In this document: positions 59,459-64,000 of the stretch, in pieces
Numbering within the stretch: the stretch's first letter is position 1
Layout: every line of letters starts with the position of its first letter
Assembly: GCF_014204985.1 (NCBI RefSeq)
Contig: NZ_JACHMP010000001.1
Span: 3,782,001 to 3,846,000 of the forward strand
Source of the DNA: Streptosporangium becharense
GTDB taxonomy: Bacteria > Actinomycetota > Actinomycetes > Streptosporangiales > Streptosporangiaceae
DNA length: 64,000 nucleotides
Direction of reading: 5' to 3'
Made by a program: the position numbers and the translations under genes
Notes under the pieces: generated by a model
The model's database searches: none
Seen by the model: the letters and a program-made list of their open reading frames with translations, nothing else
Told to the model about the DNA's origin: nothing

Positions 59459-59713
59459 ATGACCAAGATGACCGGGAAAGAACCCGCCCCGCTACTTCCT
59501 GAGATTGCCCGCGGTCGGCTGCTGACCGTCGAAGAAGTCGCGGAGCGGTTGAACACCACGACCCGTTTCCCCCGCCGCCTGATCGAGGAACGCCGGATCG
59601 CCTTCGTTCGCATCGGGCGCAACGTCCGCACCCCCGAAGCGGCACTTGAGGCGTTCATCGCAGCGGGACTCGTCGAACCGATCACCATCAACCGAGGTAG
59701 GAGGGCCGCGTGA
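59459..59713 (+). CDS. Excisionase-type HTH protein (right module)
   Basis: The 84-residue protein has 'LLTVEEVAERLNTTTRFPRR' and 'RIAFVRIGRNVRTPEAALEA', again Xis-like HTH_17. It diverges from the left module by a 94-base gap that must hold both promoters. The stop overlaps the integrase start. Confidence 0.83.
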   Translation: MTKMTGKEPAPLLPEIARGRLLTVEEVAERLNTTTRFPRRLIEERRIAFVRIGRNVRTPEAALEAFIAAGLVEPITINRGRRAA

Positions 59714-60921
59714 TGGCCGAGGCCGCCCTTGCCGCGTCCGAGGAAGGGCCTCGGCGCTCGCGTAAGAGGAAGCCTGCCAAGAGGCGCTTCGGTCGCGTTC
59801 GGCAACTGCCCTCCGGCCGGTGGCAGGCCCGGTACACCGGCCCGGACGGTGTGGACCGCCCGGCCCCGGAGACCTTCGCCACCAAGACGGACGCCGAGGT
59901 CTGGCTGACCAGGAAGGAGGCGGAGATCCTCGATGACGAGTGGATCGATCCGGACGCCGGGAAGATCACGCTTGGTGAGTACGGGCGGGCCTGGATCGAG
60001 GAACGGCCGAACCTCCGGCCCCGCACGGTCGAACTGTACGGCTACCTGCTCCGCGCTCACCTCGTCTCCACCTTCGGCGAGAAGGCGCTGAGCGAGATCA
60101 AGGATCCGCAGGTCCGGCGGTGGCGCAAGAAGCTTCTGGACGCGGGGGTCAGTGAGGTCACCGTGGCCAAGGCGTACCGGTTGTTGAAGGCGGTCCTGAC
60201 CACGGCCGTGGATGACCAGCTCATCAAGCGGAACCCGTGCCGGATCAAGGGTGCCGGTCAGGAGAGGTCGCCGGAACGGCCGGTGCTCACGGTCGCCGAG
60301 GTCTACCGGCTCGCCGACGCGATCGAGCCGCGCTACCGGGCGCTGGTGCTCCTGGCGACGTTCGGCGGTCTGCGCTGGGGTGAGCTGGCCGGCCTCCAGC
60401 GCCGGGACGTCGACCTGGGCGCCGGGACCGTGCGGGTGGAACGTCAGTTGATGCAGATCACCGGTCAGGGGCTTGTCTTCACCGAACCCAAGTCCGCGGC
60501 GGGCAAGCGGACGGTGGTGATCCCCGATCTGATCGTCGAAGATCTGCGGGCGCACGTGAAGGACTTCACCCAGGACGGGGACAAGGGGCTGATCTTCGCG
60601 GGACCGGATGACGGACCGCTGCGCAACACCAACTTCAACCGGCGCGTCTGGGCTCAGGCACTCAGGGACGCCGACCTCCCGAAGATCCACTTTCACGACC
60701 TGCGGCACACCGGGAACACCCTCGCCGCGAACGCCGGGGCGTCGATCCGGGAACTGATGGAGCGCATGGGCCACTCCAGTACGCGGGCGGCGATGATCTA
60801 TCAGCACTCCACCCACGAGCGGCAGCGGGAGGTGGCGAGGAAGCTCGACGGCCTCGCCCGTGGGGCACTCGGGAGGCGATCGGGCACGCAACGGGCACGG
60901 AAGCCGGACGAGGCCGAATAA
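59713..60921 (+). CDS. Tyrosine integrase (right module)
   Basis: The 402-residue recombinase has AP2-like N-terminus ('RQLPSGRWQARYTGPDG'), core-binding helices (80-175) and catalytic boxes 'FGGLRWGELAGL' (Arg), 'HDLRHTGNTLA' (His-Arg), 'MGHSSTRAAMIYQHS' (His and Tyr). ATG 59713 or GTG 59710 start. It ends 60 bases from the tRNA-Ala fragment, the usual int-att arrangement. Confidence 0.94.
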   Translation: MAEAALAASEEGPRRSRKRKPAKRRFGRVRQLPSGRWQARYTGPDGVDRPAPETFATKTDAEVWLTRKEAEILDDEWIDPDAGKITLGEYGRAWIEERPNLRPRTVELYGYLLRAHLVSTFGEKALSEIKDPQVRRWRKKLLDAGVSEVTVAKAYRLLKAVLTTAVDDQLIKRNPCRIKGAGQERSPERPVLTVAEVYRLADAIEPRYRALVLLATFGGLRWGELAGLQRRDVDLGAGTVRVERQLMQITGQGLVFTEPKSAAGKRTVVIPDLIVEDLRAHVKDFTQDGDKGLIFAGPDDGPLRNTNFNRRVWAQALRDADLPKIHFHDLRHTGNTLAANAGASIRELMERMGHSSTRAAMIYQHSTHERQREVARKLDGLARGALGRRSGTQRARKPDEAE

Positions 60922-60927
60922 AGATCG

Positions 60928-60967
60928 AAGCCCAGGTGAGGCGACCATGCCTGACCTGGGCTTTTCT
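60928..60967 (+). terminator. Integrase terminator
   Basis: AAGCCCAGGT and ACCTGGGCTT form a 10-bp stem (extended inside by AGGC/GCCT) followed by TTTT. Confidence 0.85.
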
Positions 60968-60980
60968 ATGTCGTGAGGGC

Positions 60981-61024
60981 GGTGGAGCCTAGGAGATTCG
61001 AACTCCTGACATCCTGCTTGCAAA
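60981..61024 (-). other. Detached 3' part of tRNA-Ala(TGC): attachment site
   Basis: On the minus strand TTTGCAAGCAGG, T-arm AGGAGTTCGAATCTCCT and acceptor end AGGCTCCACC match the 3' half of tRNA-Ala(TGC). The 5' half is not to the right. By the same reasoning as at 49,941, element-type DNA should lie to the right of it, although the nearest integrase is on the left. Confidence 0.8.
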
Positions 61025-61182
61025 TCGGTCTGATCTTGGGCTGTACGGGGCCTGAGCTGGGCAGCGGGCTCCCCGCGAGGGACCGTGACTGACCCCTGTT
61101 GACCGCCCTTAATGGCCCGCTAATGGCCCGACGATCAGCCCCATGACCTGGTCTTCCCCACGCGGCGCGCACACCCCGCCCG

Positions 61183-61335
61183 CCTGATCATCCCGTCTGC
61201 CGTCGACCCGCCCGAAGGGGAAGCGGGCCGGGGTCGCGGGGCCAAGGTGGAGCGCCCCACCGGACGAACGACCTTGGCCCCGCGACCCCGGTCTGCTCGG
61301 CTTGTCCCGGGTCGATGGCAGACGGGATGATCAGG
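61183..61335. repeat. 153-bp near-palindromic element
   Basis: Outer arms of 28 bases (61183-61210, 61308-61335; one mismatch) and inner arms of 21 bases (61228-61248, 61271-61291; perfect) surround a 22-base loop. It codes for nothing evident. It could be a MITE-like element, a fossil of IS ends, or a very strong hairpin of regulatory use. Confidence 0.85.
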
Positions 61336-61434
61336 CCCCTACCTCAGCCACCTACGGACCGCGCGAAGAAGCCCGCGATCATCCCGGAGCCGGAGCGCCC
61401 CCGCCGGAGGCATTCCCTGTGAACCTGATCTACG

Positions 61435-61440
61435 GATACT
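61435..61440 (+). promoter_or_regulatory. GATACT -10 box, leaderless geometry
   Basis: GATACT is followed by 6 bases and ATG 61447; no ribosome site. Confidence 0.5.
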
Positions 61441-61446
61441 TGTGGC

Positions 61447-61833
61447 ATGGCATCCTCGGAGATTCCGCGCACCGTCAAGGCCGTCAGTACGGCCCAGCTC
61501 ATTTACCTCGATGAGGAGGCGAGGGCGTGCGAGCTCAATCGTCAGCATGGAGCCGGGTGGCTGGCCGAGCATGCCGATCCAGAGGCGACTCACTACTTGT
61601 GGCCGGCGTTGGTTCATCGCCTGAACCATCGGCCGGAGCACTCGCCGCATTGGCGCTGCATGCTGCTGCTGACTCTGCGGGACGGTCAGGAAGTTTTCTC
61701 GATGCTGGATGTCCTGCCGGCCGCTTTTGATCGGCTGGCTGAGAGCCTGGACCGCGAGACGAAGACACGGATCGCTCGAAGGCTGCTGGGGTCGATGCAG
61801 ACCGTGGCCGAGTGGTCCGAGCGTAACGCCTGA
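61447..61833 (+). CDS. Hypothetical protein
   Basis: The 128-residue protein is helical, with 'LIYLDEEARACELNRQHGAG' early and 'LNHRPEHSPHWRCMLLLTLR' in the middle. I do not recognise the family. It lies between the palindrome and SLATT gene, so may be accessory. Confidence 0.6.
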   Translation: MASSEIPRTVKAVSTAQLIYLDEEARACELNRQHGAGWLAEHADPEATHYLWPALVHRLNHRPEHSPHWRCMLLLTLRDGQEVFSMLDVLPAAFDRLAESLDRETKTRIARRLLGSMQTVAEWSERNA

Positions 61834-62292
61834 GGCGTTGTCTGATGGTCTGTGCATGAACTGGGTGCTCTACGCGCTCTGCGGCCCGTGCGCGTCGCGC
61901 GCGAGAACGGCCCCCAGGCCGCACGCGCAGCGTGCAGGCGTGCGCGGGCCGCAGAGCGGCGCGCAGCGCCGCCCTTGATACCCATGAGATTAATTCGGCA
62001 ACTGCTTGGCAACATGACAAGCCGACTATCCCCTTTTCAGGCGGAGCAATCATCCTGTTCGGCTGATCGATGCCTTGGTCAAGCGTGTGCCGCCAGTGGC
62101 ATGGAGGCGTCGGCGTGTAGGGACATTGTTGTCACCCCAGTTATAGTCACCCAGTGCTGGGGCCCGAAGGAGTCCTCAACGTCGATCGCCCCAGCTAGAG
62201 ACGGCAAGCACCAAAGTGAGCGATCGTCATCCTGGACCGAGCGGTCATCTCCTCGTCAGACAGGCGTCGTTTGGAGCACCCTCATACAGGAG
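61834..62292. other. Gap without supported gene
   Basis: GC-rich first part (61860-61980) with many CGCG tracts and then lower-GC DNA. No gene is recognised. Confidence 0.4.
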
Positions 62293-63120
62293 TTACACGG
62301 TCCCTTCTTTACCTTCGTGAGGCTGGTCGAGCTGTTGCTGACGCTTGCGTTGCTCGACCCGCAATAGCTCAATTTCCTTAGAAAGCTTGTAAAGATTTTT
62401 GCTTTCATTGGGATCCTCATAGGGAGGAATCCCCAACTCAAATGCAGCCATATTTTGTTCGATGGCGTCCGCCGTCTGCTGCAGATAGAAGCTGCGTTCT
62501 CGATATTTGAAATATCCCGTAAACCCGGCCGAGACTCCCACTGCAAAGCTGAGTGCGACCGTTATCCACTTATAGGGAGCGGGAGTGTCGGCAAGGCTTG
62601 CAGCCGTTGTGGTTCCTAGCGAACCAACTATGATAATCGCCTGAAAGATGTTATGAATGCGACGATAATACTTTGCCTCATCGCGCAGTTGCGTCAACTC
62701 GCGCGGTATATCTTCCTTATACGCGTACTGTCGTTGATAAACAGGCAATCCAAGGTGCGACGCCGAGAGCCGGCGCGCCTCTTCGGCTAACTCAAGGTCG
62801 AGCTGAAGTCTGCGTACCGTTTTACTCTCGTTTCCGGTTCTCTCTGACTCCAGGTAAGCGAGCCTCAGAAATAGAGCGCCAGATAAAACGGTTAAGGGGA
62901 TTGCTACGCGATTGATTGGACCCATATCGAAAATGTCCCAGGTTGATACTGTGGCAATAAAGATAGCCACACTTCCAACCGACACTATTGCAGCCGAAAA
63001 GAAAAGGGATCTTTTCTGGATTTTTCGAACCCGTATTGCCTCTTGCAGGGCGAGAATTTTCGCGTTGTGGGCCAATAGCTGAGCTTGTGGACCTGCTCCG
63101 ATGTTCGCAATCTCGGACAA
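62293..63120 (-). CDS. SLATT-type (DUF4231-like) membrane protein, low GC
   Basis: The 275-residue protein has two pairs of membrane helices (40-60, 68-88; 160-180, 188-208) and after each helical segments. The C-terminal 'FKYRERSFYLQQTADAIEQN' is close to the SLATT family pattern of 2TM effectors tied to nucleotide-signalling defence systems. The start is TTG 63120, just after an in-frame stop, with AAGGCGG upstream. GC is well below neighbours, so it is probably recently acquired. No cyclase or SMODS gene is beside it. Confidence 0.7.
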   Translation of the reverse strand: MSEIANIGAGPQAQLLAHNAKILALQEAIRVRKIQKRSLFFSAAIVSVGSVAIFIATVSTWDIFDMGPINRVAIPLTVLSGALFLRLAYLESERTGNESKTVRRLQLDLELAEEARRLSASHLGLPVYQRQYAYKEDIPRELTQLRDEAKYYRRIHNIFQAIIIVGSLGTTTAASLADTPAPYKWITVALSFAVGVSAGFTGYFKYRERSFYLQQTADAIEQNMAAFELGIPPYEDPNESKNLYKLSKEIELLRVEQRKRQQQLDQPHEGKEGTV

Positions 63121-63444
63121 GTTTCACCGCCTTCAACCTATTTAGCATTATCGCGCACCTTCTCCCAAGATCTGATCATACACAGAACTTTATTCGTTTC
63201 CAGCAGTTTGTTCTGACCGAAAATGGCCAACCTAACCTCACAGGAGCCATCTTCATTTCACGGCGCCATGCCTTATGGCCAGGTGAAACCCGTACACCGA
63301 ATCTCTGGGAGCAGCCGTTGTTAAGCCTTCAGCCCTGCTCATACATGCGGTGAGGGTCGGCGCGTACGCAACCGACGTGGATCGCTTACGCCTGGGCCGC
63401 GATAGTTCTACTGGATGCCCGTGTACGTCGGGGATGTTGGCCTG
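63121..63444. other. Gap before the Nudix gene
   Basis: No gene supported. The left part shares the low GC of the SLATT gene; the boundary to host-like GC is around 63350. Confidence 0.4.
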
Positions 63445-63450
63445 TAACTT
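63445..63450 (+). promoter_or_regulatory. TAACTT -10 box, leaderless geometry
   Basis: TAACTT is followed by 6 bases and GTG 63457; no ribosome site. Confidence 0.5.
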
Positions 63451-63456
63451 CGCTGT

Positions 63457-64000
63457 GTGGCTACCAATGAGGAGCAGACGCGTTGGATCGTGCACGGTGA
63501 GCGGCTGATCTACGACAACGAGTGGATCCGGCTCGGGCTCGTGGACGTGGAGATCCCGGACGGGGAGCGGTTCGAGCACCACGCGGTTCATCTGGGGCGG
63601 GCGGCCATGACGGTGCTGGTCGATGATGAGAACCGGGTGCTGATGATGTGGCGGCACCGGTTCCTGTTCGACCGGTGGGGCTGGGAGTTGCCCGGTGGGC
63701 TGGTCGAGGTGGGTGAGGATCCGAAGGACACCGCCGCTCGTGAGGTGGAGGAGGAGACCGGGTACCGCCCCAGGGAGATGGAGCACCTGATCACCTTCCA
63801 GCCGATGGTGGGCATGGTTGACTCCGAGCACCTCGTGTTTCTCGGCAGAGGGGCCGAACTGGTGGGGGAACCGGTCGGGGAGGTTGAGGCCGATCGGCTG
63901 GAGTGGATCCCGATGGCCGAGATTCCCGACATGATCGCCCGCGGGGATGTGTGGAACTCCGGGGTGCTGGTCGGGTTGCTGTACGCGCGAGAGCGGCTCA
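63457..64000 (+). CDS. Nudix hydrolase, 3' end cut by window
   Basis: From GTG 63457 the frame stays open to the right edge (181 codons). The Nudix box 'GGLVEVGEDPKDTAAREVEE' then E-T-G is complete, with 'WGWELPGG' before it. ADP-ribose pyrophosphatase-like layout ('YDNEWIRLGLVDVEIPDG', 'FEHHAVHL'). The gene continues outside the window. Confidence 0.92.
   Translation, partial: MATNEEQTRWIVHGERLIYDNEWIRLGLVDVEIPDGERFEHHAVHLGRAAMTVLVDDENRVLMMWRHRFLFDRWGWELPGGLVEVGEDPKDTAAREVEEETGYRPREMEHLITFQPMVGMVDSEHLVFLGRGAELVGEPVGEVEADRLEWIPMAEIPDMIARGDVWNSGVLVGLLYARERL

Noticed and set aside
59170-61023. Minus-strand frame of 617 codons joined to the left excisionase
   Set aside because: All but the last 64 codons are antisense to the right integrase; the true start is ATG 59364.
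49376-61024. A single large element bounded by tRNA-Ser and tRNA-Ala scars
   Set aside because: The scars come from different tRNAs and 52-57 kb looks like ordinary host chromosome with an intact tRNA-Arg.

Overview
The window is high-GC actinomycete DNA. Start codons are often GTG, gene overlaps are short (ATGA, GTGA, TGATG), and WhiB-type regulators and NarL-type two-component genes are present. The gene styles suggest Streptosporangiales (Nonomuraea, Streptosporangium and relatives) rather than a phage in isolation; this host guess is inference.

About 1-50,000 is the right-hand part of an integrated siphophage-like element whose left end and integrase lie outside the window. 1-12,150 is a dense plus-strand early module: YqaJ exonuclease (cut by the window edge), RecT, a replication-initiator-like protein, ParB-domain protein, RusA resolvase, and many small regulators (two WhiB-like proteins, a sigma-like HTH protein, a lone OmpR-type winged helix, two XRE proteins). 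12,195-17,700 is a patchwork with lower-GC, cell-envelope or secreted genes (lamin-tail protein, VanZ-like protein, secreted small protein, pentapeptide-repeat membrane protein, lipoprotein). 17,794-23,442 is a second accessory block (WYL-domain protein, DUF932 protein, AlpA-like HTH and small genes). 23,657-41,473 is the late module in canonical order: HNH, TerS, TerL, portal, protease, HK97-type capsid, connectors, tail tube, G/GT chaperones, tape measure, tail tip, holin candidates and amidase endolysin, closed by a strong terminator.

41,536-49,765 is minus-strand cargo between the lysis genes and the element end. Its core is a ribosomally made peptide cluster: radical SAM/SPASM enzyme, precursor peptide with two copies of an aromatic-Asp-Asn motif block, pentapeptide-repeat protein, and a protein with an HxD...H motif expected of an Fe(II)/2-oxoglutarate oxygenase. 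The second precursor repeat is out of frame by one base at a G5 run. XRE, HAD and HTH genes lie upstream. The element ends at a detached 3' piece of tRNA-Ser(GCT) (49,941-49,997), followed by what looks like the original tRNA terminator.

50,000-57,600 looks like ordinary chromosome with scars (truncated integrase): Nudix hydrolase, secreted phytase-like esterase, MaoC-like hydratase, LuxR-type two-component pair, membrane protein. An intact tRNA-Arg(ACG) follows at 57,829. Then comes an unusual head-to-head pair of excisionase/integrase modules (the left integrase has a frameshift), a detached tRNA-Ala(TGC) 3' fragment, a 153-bp near-palindrome, a short hypothetical gene, a low-GC SLATT-type membrane protein and a Nudix gene running off the right edge.
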